The translations under genes and the position numbers were made by a program. Below are positions 17,267-28,149 of a DNA stretch of 64,000 nt, piece by piece. The notes under the pieces are model-generated. The model worked only from the letters and a program-made list of their open reading frames with translations, was not told the DNA's origin and made no database searches. Each line of letters opens with the position of its first letter. Positions within the stretch are counted from its first letter, which is position 1. Source of the DNA: CAVTYH01 sp963738835 (lineage in GTDB: Bacteria; Planctomycetota; Planctomycetia; Pirellulales; JADZDJ01); assembly GCA_963738835.1 (NCBI GenBank), contig CAVTYH010000002.1, forward strand, positions 682,001-746,000, in the 5' to 3' direction.

Positions 17267-20200
17267 TCAGCCGGTGCCTTCCCGCGCGAAAATGCGATCG
17301 AAAGCGCCCGATTGTCGCGCGTCAGCTTTTCGCAATCGATCAACAGCTTCTCGCGGTCCGGATAACCCAGCAGCCGCGCCAGTTTCACTTGCTCTTCGTG
17401 GTCGTCTGGCAAATCGTGCCGGGCGGTGGTATTCATCAGCCGCAGCCGGCTGACCATGGCCAGCAGAATTCGGTAGCTGCCGCTGAAATAATCGAAATCG
17501 TCGCGCGAGATCGCGCCGATTTTTTCCAATGCTGCCAAGGCGTCAAGCGTCGCTGGCTGGCGCACCTCGGGATGCTCGCCGCCATGCTTGAGTTGCAGCA
17601 TCTGCGCGATGAACTCTACATCAACCAAACCGCCCGGACCACGTTTCAAGTTATTCGGCTTGGCCGTCTCTTCCATCCGCCGCCGCATGTTGCGGATTTC
17701 CGCGGCATCCTCGCGCCGCCACGGCCGGTTGTACGCACAATCGGCAATGGTTTGCATCACGGCAGCGGTTGCACTGGGCGAACCGTAGACGACCCGGGCT
17801 TTGCAGAGCGCCTGCCGCTCCCAAAGCTGGCCCGAGCCTTCTTCGAAGTAGCGTCGAAATTCTGCCAGCGATGTCGCCAGCGCGCCGCTCTTGCCGGTGG
17901 GCCGTAATCGTGGATCGATTTCGTACAGACGGCCGTGCGGGCCAAGCTGGCTGCCCATCTTGATGATGCGTTGCCCCAGGTCGCTGAAGAAATGCTGATT
18001 CGTCGTGGTCTCGCCGCTGCGGCGTGTGCGGCGGGCATGGAATGTGGCGCCATCGGCCTCGTACAAAAAGACCATGTCCAAATCGCTGTGGTAATTGATT
18101 TCGCAGCCGCCGAATTTGCCCATTGCCAAGACGATGAACTCCGACGGATTTCCCGCTCCATCGCCTTCGGCGATCATCGGCTCGCCGACTTTCGTCGACA
18201 ACTTGCCGTACTCGGTTCGCGTAATCAGCCGCAAGCACACTTCGGCAATATCGGCCAGCGAACTGCATGTGGCGACGATGTCTTCCTTGCCCAAAATGTC
18301 GCGGACGCCGACCCGCAGCACCTGGGTATTTTTGAAACTGTGCAGCACCAGGTCGAGGTCTTCAGCGGCGTGGGCCAGTTCTTTGAGATTGGCTTCCAGC
18401 GAATCGCGTGACGGCAGTTTATCGAGCACCAGGCTATCCATCAGCTCGTCGATCATGCCGGGGTTGCTGATCAAGATGCTCGACAGATACGGACTTGAAG
18501 CACACAGCTCGACATACAAATGCAGCGACGGCGGATTGAAGCTGAACAGCTCCCACAGCACGCCTTTGCCGCCCAGCGAATCGCTGACTTTGCTCAGACT
18601 CACCAGCGTTTGATCGGGATCGGGCGTGTCGGCAATGGCTGGCAACAGGCGCGGCGCGATGGAAGCCAGAAAATGCCGACACCGTCGCGTCGAGAGAAAG
18701 CGGATGCGCTCCTGCGACAGCGTCATCAGATTCTGATATGCCGATGGCACATCGCGGAACGGATAGCGCCCCAGCACGTTCGAAATTTGCTCCGGCTGCG
18801 GATCGGGATCGAGCACCAGGTCGACTTCTGGCTCGGTCTTATCTTCTTCGCCAAAGGCATCGTGCAACAAATGGTCGAGAATTTTGCGGTTTAGCGAGGT
18901 CTTCTGCTGATAGTCGCTGGTGAAGGCATCCAGCGCCGCGGCAGCGGGCGAATCGGCATAGCCCATGCGAATGGCCAGTGCCCGCAGTTCGTTTTTTGAA
19001 GTCGGCAACAAGTGCGTTTGCAAATCAAACATGATTTGCAAGCGGTGCTCGATTTTTCGCAGGAATGCATAGTTTTCTTCGAGAATCGAGCGTTCTTGCC
19101 GCGTGAGGCAGCCGCCGTTTTCCAGCTTGGCGATGGCTTCCAGCGTGTTGCCGGTGCGCAGATCGGGCAAATCGCCGCCGCTCAGGAGCTGCAAGAACTG
19201 AATGGTGAATTCGATATCGCGAATGCCGCCGTGGCCGGTTTTGACATTCCGCATGTCGGCGCCTTCGTTCTTCACATGCTGTTCGATCCGCCGCTTGAGC
19301 GCCTTGATGCCGGTGATGTCGGCCCGTGTGAGATAGCGGCGATAAACCCACGGCTCCAGTTGTTTCAAGAACTCTTGTCCGAAATCCAAATCGCCGGCCG
19401 CCGCGCGGGCTTTCACAAACGCTTGTCGTTCCCAAGTGCGGCCGGAAACATCGTAATAGTGCAGCGCACTTTCCAAGCTAGGCACCATGGGCCCGCGCTG
19501 CCCTTCCGGCCGCAGCCGCAGATCGACGCGGTAGGCCGTGCCCAAATCGGTTGACTCAGTCAGCAGCTTGGTGATGTCGCGTGCCAGCCGATCGAAGAAC
19601 TCGACGTTGGCCATGGGCCGCTGACCGTCGGTCGAGCCATCGGCTTCATAGAGAAAAATCAAATCGATGTCGCTGGAATAATTCAATTCGCCGCCCCCCA
19701 GTTTGCCCATCGCCAGCACGACAAAGCGAGAGCGTTTGCCATCGGTCCGTCGCGGCGCGCCCCGCTTTTGCTCCAGGCGTCGCGGGCGAACTGCACCGCG
19801 GCTTCGAGCATCGCATCGGCCAGGTAGGAGATCTGGCTGGTAACCGTTTCCAACCGCTGTCCGCGGATGATATCGCCGTAGGCAATGCGCAGCGTTTCGC
19901 GACGTTTGAACCGGCGGAGCGCGGTCATGACCGAGCGTTCATCGTTCAAGGCCGCCACTTCCGCGGCCAATTCGTCGACCAGGACGGTCGCGCGCCACCG
20001 GTTGACCTTCGGTGATCCGCAAGCAGGTCGTACGCTTCCGAGTCGGTGACCAGCAAATCGCTGAGATACTGGCTGGTCGAAAAAATCTGCAGCAGAATCG
20101 GCAGCGCTTCTGGATCGCGCTCGAACAGCGAAGCCAACGACAGCGGATTTCGGGCCGTGGCCACGAAGCGGTCGAAGTTGTTCAGCGCCATATCGGGATC

Positions 20201-20410
20201 GCTGGTGCGGGGCAGATTCTCTGCCAGCTGATCGCAAATATTGGCCAGCAAATCGAGCGTGATGCCGGCCAGCGCCATCCGCAGCAGGCTAGCGTGCGCG
20301 CGATCGACATCGTCGACGCCCCATGCCGTGAGCCAACGGCCTGCTTCCTGCGGATGATCGAGCCAATGACGAAGTTGATTGATGTCCGTCCGAGCGAGTG
20401 CTGTTTCCAT
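17267..20410 (-). CDS. glnE: Bifunctional glutamine synthetase adenylyltransferase/deadenylylase (four frame breaks)
   Basis: GlnE adds AMP to and removes it from glutamine synthetase, in response to PII and glutamine. Both nucleotidyltransferase domains are clear: VLAMGKLGGGELNYSSDIDL with IRDIEFTIQFLQ (first half), and VLAMGKFGGCEINYHSDLDM with GGLVDVEFIAQMLQLKHG (second half). Reconstructed length is ~1047 residues, normal for planctomycetes. Breaks: an extra base near 20019 (DLL|RITEGQPVAR), an extra base near 19987 (ARD|VLVDELAAEV), a missing base near 19770 (before QKRGAPRRTDGKRSRF), and a missing T near 17300 that restores ALFDRIFAREGTG and a stop at 17267. Start METALARTDIN at 20410; the longer upstream reading looks non-coding. 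It is convergent with the permease gene. Confidence 0.92.
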
Positions 20411-20606
20411 GTGCAAAGAACAGTTCCCGATTGCGAGCTTCCAATTCGCGATCCTTCGCAAGGGTTTTGGCGGCGCAGGGTGTGAACTCGTATTATGCTA
20501 AGAAAGCCCTTGGAAAATCCAGGACCCAGAGGATCTGCCCGACGGGGAATTGATTGGTGCGAATTGCGGCCAAAACTGCTATAATTCAAGGGAAAGGGTT
20601 ACGGCC

Positions 20607-20849
20607 ATGAACGACTTCCATTCCGTGTTGTCGGCTGCGCAGGGATTGCCAACGGAAGATCGGCTGCGACTGATCGACGCTCTTTGGGATACCGTACCCC
20701 CGGAATCGGAGCCGATTTTCACGGACGAATGGGCCCGCGAAATCGAACGCCGTGTGGCCGAATTGAATGCCGGAAGTGCAATGACCGTGCCGTGGTCGCA
20801 AGTTCGGGCAGAGGCGCTTGCGCGAATTGGTCATGACCAGGACAATTGA
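20607..20849 (+). CDS. Antitoxin, addiction-module component (CHP02574/RelB-like)
   Basis: An 80-residue protein of the 'addiction module component' family, which pairs with RelE/ParE toxins. The family signature is the closing block WDTVPPESEPIFTDEWAREI followed by RRVAELNAGSAMTVPW and a C-terminal WSQVRAEAL helix. The start MNDFHSVLSAAQGLP at 20607 is chosen over an upstream ATG (20550) because the extra residues do not fit the family and a GGAAAGGG site precedes it. Its 3' end overlaps the toxin start by 17 bp, the usual arrangement for coupled translation. The toxin itself is interrupted. Confidence 0.88.
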   Translation: MNDFHSVLSAAQGLPTEDRLRLIDALWDTVPPESEPIFTDEWAREIERRVAELNAGSAMTVPWSQVRAEALARIGHDQDN

Positions 20850-21129
20850 ATATCTCGTCGAGGCCCGAACCGATTTTGACGAGTCGGTCGATTGGTACCG
20901 GGAGCGCAGCCTCGGTGCGGCAATCGGTTTCATATCGGCTGTTGATGAAGCCATCGACAGAATTGTGGCGGCCCCGGATCGATTTCCCTTAAAGTTAAAT
21001 GGATGCCGTTAATGTTCGCTGAGGCGATATCCTTTTCGGATCGTATTTCGCGATGAGACCTATCGAGTGGTCGTGGTGGCTATAGCTCGTGCCAAGCGTC
21101 GACCAGGCTATTGGCGAAATCGGATTTAG
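20833..21129 (+). pseudogene. RelE/ParE-type toxin with an in-frame premature TAA
   Basis: Starts at ATG 20833 (MTRTIEYLVEARTDFDESVDWY) inside the antitoxin's end. The reading hits TAA at 21010-21012 after FPLKLNGCR. The same frame then continues with no shift through RRYPFRIVFRDETYRVVVV and AKRRPGYWRNRI to TAG 21127-21129. That is exactly the missing C-terminal half of a ParE/RelE toxin, including the YRVVVVAIARAK strand. Whole length would be 98 codons, normal for the family. One substitution (for example from AAA, CAA or GAA) explains it. Inactivation of the toxin while the antitoxin stays intact is the expected direction of decay. Confidence 0.85.
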
Positions 21130-21362
21130 TCTGTTTGATCTTGCGATTGCCGAATGATATCAAGCGCCTTTTGATAATCGACTTTGGCAACCAGAATCCG
21201 CGGCGCGGTGGTCCACCCCAGCGGCAGCGCTCCGAAAGAATTGCCGAGAGTTTCGCCATCAATCAGGGCTTTGATGCCGGCGTCTTCCAGCGCATCGTAA
21301 ACCAGATGCGCTTCGACGGCATCTTTCGCCCGATAAACTTCAACCCACGCTTCGTCGCTCAT
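21126..21362 (-). CDS. DUF2007-like putative signal-transducing protein
   Basis: A small soluble protein of 78 residues (MSDEAWVEVYRAKDAVEAHL). The pattern of a beta strand, a helix 'AHLVYDALEDAGIKALI', then DGETLGNSFGALPLGW, a strand PRILVAKVDY and a final helix fits DUF2007, whose function is unknown. The start at 21362 has a GAGAG-type site; a longer form from 21404 is possible. Its last four bases overlap the end of the toxin pseudogene on the other strand. It sits immediately downstream of nadB on the same strand (55 bp). Confidence 0.7.
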   Translation of the reverse strand: MSDEAWVEVYRAKDAVEAHLVYDALEDAGIKALIDGETLGNSFGALPLGWTTAPRILVAKVDYQKALDIIRQSQDQTD

Positions 21363-21417
21363 CGATTCACTCTCTTTCGGGTGCATTTGCAAGTAATACC
21401 CCAACCGGGTCGGTCGC

Positions 21418-23029
21418 CTACTGCTCTTTCCTAAACGCCAAATGCCGTTGCCAGTGCATGTCGTCGGTTTCGGGAAAATCGGTCCGCACGTGTACGCCGC
21501 GAGTTTCTTCGCGCTGGGCGGCGGCGCGGATCATCAGCCGCGCGACGACTAGCATGTTTTGCAACTCCCAACCGTCCGGATGGTTAAACTGACGCGGCAG
21601 CACGTAACTGCACCAACGATCGATGTCTTCGGCGGCCTCCGTGAGTCGTGAGGCATCTCGCCGCACGCCGCATGCCCGCCACATTAGCGATTTGAGCGAA
21701 TTGCGAATATCGATCAAGTTCAACGGCTCGCCGCTGTCGGCGACGGCCCGGTTTTCCAGCGGCACAATCTGAAACGAATCGGGCACTTTTTCGGCGGCCT
21801 CCGCGGCACCGGCCCCGGCGTGCGTGCCGTAAACGAGGCCTTCCAGCAGACTGTTCGATGCCAAACGGTTAGCGCCGTGCAACCCGCTGGAAGTGACTTC
21901 GCCGGCGGCCCAAAGTCCGTTGAGCGAGGTACGACCGGCCAAATCAACCGTCACGCCGCCGATCATGTAGTGCGCCCCGGGCCGCACTGGAATTGGATCG
22001 CGCGTGATGTCGAGGCCAAATTCCGCGCAAATTGCGGCCATGCCGGGAAAACGAGCCCGCACTGTCGCCGGATCGAGATGGCTCATGTCGAGATACACAT
22101 TGGGATGCCGGGTCTTTTCCATTTGCGACACGATGGCGCGGCTCACCACGTCGCGCGGGGCAAGCTCGGCACGCGAGTCGTAATCGAGCATGAAGCGATG
22201 ACCGTTGCGATCGATTAGCCGGCCGCCGGCGCCGCGCATGGCTTCGGTAATCAGATTGCGGCTGCTGCCGGCGATGTATAGCACCGTGGGGTGGAACTGC
22301 ATGAACTCCATATCGCGCAGCTCTGCGCCGTGCGCGCAAGCAATGGCCAATCCGTCGCCGGTGGCCACTTCCGGATTGGTCGTCTCGCGAAACACCTGGC
22401 CACAGCCGCCGGTGCAGAGGATGGTTTGTTTGGCCCAGACCATGGTCTTGCCGTGAGCGGCGTTCCAAACGAGATGCGCCACAGCAAGCGCCGTCGTTGG
22501 TCAACAGATCGATCGTGAACGTGTCTTCCCAGGTTTGCACGTTCGGCAAATTCGCTGTGTGTTCGATGACAGCCCGCATGACTTCTTTACCGGTGGCGTC
22601 TCCCAAGGCATGCACAATGCGGTCATGGCTGTGTCCGCCTTCGCGGCCCAGCGCCAGTTCGCCAGCTTCCAGATCGAAGTGGGTGCCCCAGGCGATCAGC
22701 TCACGAATTCGCTCCGGGGCTTCGCGGACGACCATTTCGACCACCGCCGGATCGCACAGCTTGCCGCCGGCGGTAAGCGTGTCGGCAATGTGATCTTCGA
22801 ACCGGTCTTCCGGATCGATCACACTGGCGATGCCCCCCTGAGCATACGTGCTGTTCGATTGCGGCAGCGCTTCCTTGGTGATCACCAGCACCGAAAGCGC
22901 GGAATCAACCGCATTGGCCGCCCGCAATCCGGCTAGTCCGCCGCCAATGATGAGCATATCGGTGAAGTGATGCGGCACGCCTTTGGGGCGAAACGGAACG
23001 AGGTAGCGAGAGGCATTGTCCTTGGTCAT
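21418..23029 (-). CDS. nadB: L-aspartate oxidase (one frameshift)
   Basis: NadB oxidises L-aspartate to iminoaspartate with FAD, the first step of NAD synthesis. The FAD-binding GGGLAGLRAA block is near residue 29. Substrate-site blocks include SNSTYAQGGIASV and EGGHSHDRIVHALGDATGKE. In the second frame TILCTGGCGQVF, FMQFHPTVLY, GAGGRLID and the flavin His-rich HYMIGGV are present. The break lies near 22480: NDGACCGA runs into HLVWNAAHGKTMVWAKQ once one extra base is removed. Reconstructed length is ~537 residues, the usual size. The C-terminal succinate-dehydrogenase-like helical domain is complete. No nadA or nadC lies beside it. Confidence 0.93.
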
Positions 23030-23120
23030 GGGTCCTTTGTCCTTTGCAATGACGATGGTAACCGATAAATGGCCACACCGCGATTACATGAACGAAAGGA
23101 CAAGGGACCGAGGGCCAACG

Positions 23121-26100
23121 TTACTTCCCGCCTACTTGATTGATTCCCTGGCTGAACGCCTTGTATTGCTCGGCGTATTCCGGCGGCGGTGCGGTGCGAT
23201 GGCCGGACGACAGGCCGCGCTGGGCGTCGCTAGTGAGCCCCGCGCCGGTGCGCGTGGTGCGGCCGGGACGCAGGCCAAGGCTTCGCAAGGCGTCTTCCGC
23301 TTCACGCCGGGCTTCGTCCTTCGGGTCGGGCTTTTCGAGATTTCGCAGCCGCTCTTCTTGACGCTGAATAAACTGTTCTGCTTCCTCACGGGTCCAGCCT
23401 AGTTTGTTGAGCAGCTCTTGCCCTTCTTTGGGATTCTTCATAGCCGCCTTGAGATGATCGAGCGCTAACTCCGTCGCTTTCTTGGCATAGTTCAGGTTGG
23501 CTTCATCCGGTTTGATGGCGCTGGCGGTGGCGGGTTGTCGGTATCGCCGTTCGATAGACCCCCTTCAGAAGTTGTGCGGCCCTCTGCCGGGCTCGCCCTG
23601 CTCGCGAGAATTGTTTTTGCTGTCGGCGTTGGAATCGGAATCCGATTTTTTCGAGCCATCGTTCGTCGACCGGCTGGTCGAGCCCTTGCCGGCTTCGTTG
23701 CCAGCTTGGCCGGTGCGCTCGGCGGATTTCTGATCTTTGCCGGCCTTGGTTCCGGTTTCGCCTTTGCCAGCCTCGTTCGATTTCCCCGCGCCGTCGTCGT
23801 CGGAAGTATTTTTGCCGGCTTCGCCTTGGCCTGGCTGGTTGCCTTTTTGTCCACCCCCTTTGCCGCCGCCGCCCGATTGGCTGCCTTCTTGCTGACCTTT
23901 GGAGTTCGATTCGTGCTGGCTTACGCTGGGCGATTGGCCTTCGTTCGACGTCTCGCCCGACTTGCCGGTGTCGTCCGATTTCTTGTCGCGTGGCTTGGCT
24001 GCCTGCTGCGTTTCGGGCGAGCCCTGCTTGTCGGAATTCTGTTGACTGCTGCCCGTGTTACCTTGCGAATTCTGCTGGCTGGCCGATGGCTGCTGATCGG
24101 ACGGCTGTTTGCCATCGCCAGGTTGTTGCTGCGACTTGTCGGGTTGCGTGCCATTTTGCGGATCGGATTTCTCGCCTGCTTTTTGGCCAGCGGACTGCGA
24201 GTTTTGATTCTGATTCTTCTGCGAATCGCCGCCGGGTTGCTGCTGATTGGCACCTGGTTGCTGCCCGGGCTGCTTGTCAGGTTGCTGACCGCTTGGTTGT
24301 TGGCCATCGGGCTTTTGACCGCCCAGTTGCTGTCCGTTTGGTTGCTGGCCGCCGGGTGATTGCTGCTGTTTGGTAGCCGAGTTTCCGTTGACTGATGGTT
24401 GCTGTTGATTCCCGCCGGGTTGCTGCTGCTGATCGCGCGGATTTCCGTCCTGCTGCTGCTTTGAACCAGGCTGCGGATTCTCCCCTGGCTGCTGGTTCTG
24501 TCCCGATTGTTGGCCTTGATCTGGTTTTTGCTTCTGTCCTGGCTGCTGATTTCCGTCCGATTGCTGTTTGGCATCCGGCTGGCTGTTCATGCCATTTTGT
24601 GGATCGGGATTGTTTTGCTGATTGTTGCCGCCGGATTGTTGCTGCGACGCGCCGGGCTGCTGTTTGTCGCCGGGCTTCGATAGCTGGTCGGCTCCCGTTT
24701 GCCGCCCGCCGTTTTGCTTTTGGTCATTATTTTGCGGCTGGCCAGGCGACTGACCGTTTTCGTTTTGCTGCTCGTGTTTGAGGATGTTTTCGATCGCACT
24801 GCCGTCATCGGTGCCGTCAGCGGGCGGAGGCGTGTTTTGCGAATCGTCTCCGGGCTTGTTCTTATCGCCGCTCGCTGGGCTGCCGCCCGAGTTGTTCTTG
24901 CCGGGTTGCTTTTGCGAACCGGCGCTTTGTTTCTGCGGGCCGCCGCTTTGATTTTGCTGATCGGGAGATTGACCCCCTTCGCCGGTATCGACGCCGCCGG
25001 AATTGGGCTGCGCACCGGGTGAAGAATTGCCGTTTCGATCTTTGGATTGCTGGTCTTGTTGTTTGCCCAACTTGCCGCCGTCTTGCTGATTGTTCTCGCG
25101 CTTCACATCGGCGGCGGTTTTGCGGTCGTCGGTGTTTTGAGAATTATTTCCGTTTTGCTGTTCGCCGCTTTTTTGCTCGCCACCCTTTTGCGGATCGCCA
25201 TTTTTCTGCCCCGCGCCGTTGTTGGCGCCGTCCGACTGTTTAGCGGTTCCTTGCTGTCCTTGACTGGGACTGTTTTGCTGCTGGCCATTATCGTTCGATT
25301 GGCCACCGCCAGTTTGCTGTTGATTGCCATTCTGCTGGCCGGAATTGTTCTGATCTTGGCTGGAACCATTTTTCTGTGAGCTGTCTTTGCCGCCGCTTTG
25401 CGAGTTGTTGAAATTGTTTTTTTGCTGCTGCTGATTGCTGCCGCCCGGCTGTTGATTCTGTCCGCTGTTCTGTTGGTTCTTGCCGTCGCCTTTCTGCGAC
25501 TTGTTATCGCCGGGCCTGTTTTGCTGCTGCTGATTGCCCTTTGGATTACTGTCTTGATTGTTGTTTTGCTGACCGGTTGCATTTTGGGGATTCTGCTGTT
25601 TCTCGTCTTTCTTTCCAGCATCGTTCTGGCTGCGGTTTTCGTCGCGCTGTGCGCCGTTTTGCTTGCTCTGCGGCTGATTCTTGCCGTCGTCCGGCTTTTT
25701 GTTCGGATCGTTGTCCTGATTGGGCTGATTCAGCCCGTTCTGCGGCTGATGATCCTGATTGTCGTTTTGATTGTCGTTCGGGTCGCGCGGCCGATTAGGA
25801 TCGCGCTGCCGACCGTTGGGCTGCTGATTGCGATTCTGCCGATCGTTGTTGTTTTGATTGTCTTGGTTTGCCTGGCCTTGATGGCGGTCGTTCTGTTGCT
25901 GCGGATCGCCCTGCTGGTTTTGATGGTCATCCGCCAATTGATTGGGCTGCGGCCGGCGATTCAGATTTTCTGCCGCGGTAATTCGGATGCGTCGTTCCGA
26001 CGTGAGCACCTCGTTGGCTTGCGGCGTTTTATTGTCGACCGCTGTCGCCAGATAGCGCACCACGTCTCCCTCTTTGAGTCCCAGCCGCGCCGGCACAAAC

Positions 26101-27584
26101 TGATACTTGCCAACAAACGGACCGTTATGCGGCACAGCGGGCAGCAACGACTGATCGAGCAGTTTGCCCCGCTGGGTTTTGGCCCGCAGTGAAACGCCAT
26201 TCAGCGCAAAGTCGGGATCGATCGCCCGCACTTCCAGCACAATTTGCGCATCAACGGGCAACGAGATTTCTTCCTGCTGCGGCGTGAGGAACGTCACCTC
26301 CGGCGGCAGATCGGGAACGACTTCAATCTTGTGACGAACCGGTTGCGGATTCTCGATGCCCTCCATGTTCACCGACCGCAACTGGTAGCTGTCATGTAGC
26401 GGCGCGGTGCGAGCATCGTTCAGCGACAGCTTGAAGGTGAACGTCGCATTCTGGCCGTCGACCTTCAACACGCGGTCTGGTTTTCCGTCGCAATTAAAAT
26501 CGATCGTGCCCGACTTCAGGGGTTGATTAGCCACGGCGTGCAGCGTGACTTCGGTGCCCTCGATCGCTTTCAAATCGCCCCGGCGTTTCACCGTGGCTGG
26601 CTGCAGGCCGGTGTAGGCCGGATATTTGTAATCGACGCTTTCGATCACAATGGTCGGCGCCGGCATCACATGGATGTGATATAGGCGGCTCGTGGCGTCG
26701 CCGGCGACAATGCGGTAATCGACATCCTGCTGCAGCCCACCTTCGCTTTCCGGCAGCGTGGCCAGGTGCCGATAGCTGTCGGGGGGAATGTGCAACGGAA
26801 TGGCGTGATCGACCACCTGCCCATCGGCGGTCGTGTACAGCAATTGCACGGCCTCGTCGCCCCTTAAGCCTTCGATCTCGGCGGAAACTTTCACCGATTG
26901 ACCGCGAAAAGCGGTGGTCTGCCCGGGCTGCACCTCGAGAATGCTGACGCGGGCCGGCGCCGCCAAATCGGCCCAGGGCAGCATGACGCGTCCCACCGTG
27001 GCGAGCGGATTCTTCGGCGACACCACAAAATAAATGGCAAACGCCGCGAGCAATGCGATCAGCAGATAGCCGAGATGAATCAGCCGCGTGCGATCGACCG
27101 CCTGTTCGATTTTTACCTGCGACAGTCCGGTCGCCGCTTGCTTTTCCAGAGCCTGCAAGACGCGTGGCGAAACTTCTTCGGGCCGTTGGCGAAACAACAG
27201 GAAATTGATGAGGCTGTTTTTGAGCGACGGCTTGCTGCGTTCAATCGTCTGCGCCGCATAGACCGGGTTCACCCGGCCGACGAGAGCCGGAACAATCATT
27301 CGCCAGAAACCGTAGCCGAGGCCCCCGAGGACGGCGCAAAACAAAAACAGGCGTTCAATGAGGCTCAATCCGCCGTGGATTATCCAGTGATCGAGCACCG
27401 CCGCCAGCAAAAAGAAGGCAATCGCGCTGACGGCCAAGACCAGCAGCCCGTTGGCAATTTCGACCAGCTTCACCTGCCCGCGGGTGTGCCGCAACTGGCC
27501 GTCGATGAAGTCGCCATATTCGACGAACTTGCCGCCCGGCCTTTTCGGCGCGCCAGATTCTTTCGGGGCAATTCCGGTAGCCAC
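23121..27584 (-). CDS. Giant Q/N/G/S-rich membrane protein (DUF4175-like; frame break near the end)
   Basis: The N-terminal ~250 residues hold about four membrane helices (two pairs, near 45-100 and 170-195) and a cytoplasmic loop with VNPVYAAQTIERSKPSLKN. This resembles DUF4175-type planctomycete proteins. Residues ~200-520 are beta-rich and extracytoplasmic, with SVDYKYPAYTG and VPDLPPEVTFLTP. From ~540 to ~1330 the sequence is almost only Gln, Asn, Gly, Ser, Asp, Pro and Lys, with loosely repeated NQQPG-, QQQPGGN- and GQQP-like units. The first frame stops at 23565 after GPHNF; a C-terminal globular piece (SAIKPDEANLNYAKK ... WTREEAEQFIQRQEERLR ... PPPEYAEQYKAFSQG) follows in the same frame as far as 23121. 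The stretch between reads better in another frame (TTSEGGLSNGDTDNPPPP). Two compensating indels, or one stop, are possible. Function unknown. Confidence 0.72.
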
Positions 27585-27645
27585 GGCTACGTTCTCCTCA
27601 ACGGTCTGGTTCCGAGACGATCAGCAGGGGACGTGAACGCAATCG

Positions 27646-27730
27646 AAAAAAAAGTCAGAAAACGGGCGAAACCGCAAAAACGGGGATAAACCGCTCGAAA
27701 CGGCCATAAACGGTGAAAAACGGTCGAAAA
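27646..27730. promoter_or_regulatory. Nine helically phased A-tracts (predicted curved DNA) upstream of the Q/N-rich protein gene
   Basis: A-runs of 3 to 8 bases occur at 27646-53, 27659-62, 27669-71, 27676-80, 27688-90, 27698-700, 27708-10, 27716-20 and 27727-30. Their centres are on average 9.9 bp apart (range 8-11), close to one helical turn. Most are embedded in an 'aaacgg' unit. The block lies 62-146 bp upstream of the minus-strand start at 27584. Phased A-tracts bend DNA and often lie upstream of strong or nucleoid-protein-regulated promoters. The block is seen in the sequence; the regulatory role is inferred. Confidence 0.6.
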
Positions 27731-27924
27731 CCGTAAGGGCCCGGCTTGCGCAGGCTTCACGGCGAAGATGTCAGGATGATTCAATTCAGCATCCATCGGC
27801 AGCGGGCTCCCAAGTCAACGGTAAAATGTACATAAGTACACAATAGATCGCCATTCTACCCGACCGCTGGCCCATTTTCCAAATGACGCTCTTTTCGGAT
27901 CAGGGCCGATTTGTTTTTCCCATT

Positions 27925-27995
27925 TGTAGGAGCCGTCTCCCGACGGCGATTGACGCCAGTCGTTGCGCCATCGGCGACGGGAGTCGCCTCCTACA
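27925..27995. repeat. TGTAGGAG...CTCCTACA inverted repeat, full copy
   Basis: Arms tgtaggagccgtctcccg and cgggagtcgcctcctaca pair over 18 bp with two mismatches. A decayed copy is at 37630-37697 and a minimal hairpin at 32841-32858. The rest of the 565-bp gap 27585-28149 holds the phased A-tracts, a small palindrome TGTAC-ATAA-GTACA (27828-27841) and no gene that I can see. The element lies downstream of the TlpA paralogue at 28150. Confidence 0.72.
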
Positions 27996-28149
27996 TCCGC
28001 TACATCTGCAAACCGCTGTCACCGGCCAAATTGCGCACTTTCAACCGCCACCTACGATTATAGACGCTGCCCGGGGCGAATTTGATCCCCGGGCCGGAAT
28101 CCGGCCTGCAAACTGCCGCGAATAGGGGCAATTACGCGGTTTAGCGGCT

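Noticed and set aside
23535..26192. Long hydrophobic Leu/Ile/Val-rich frames antisense to the Q/N-rich region
   Set aside because: They are the complement of CAG/CAA/AAC/GGC-rich codons, which necessarily read as Leu/Val/Ala. No family resemblance or start signals.
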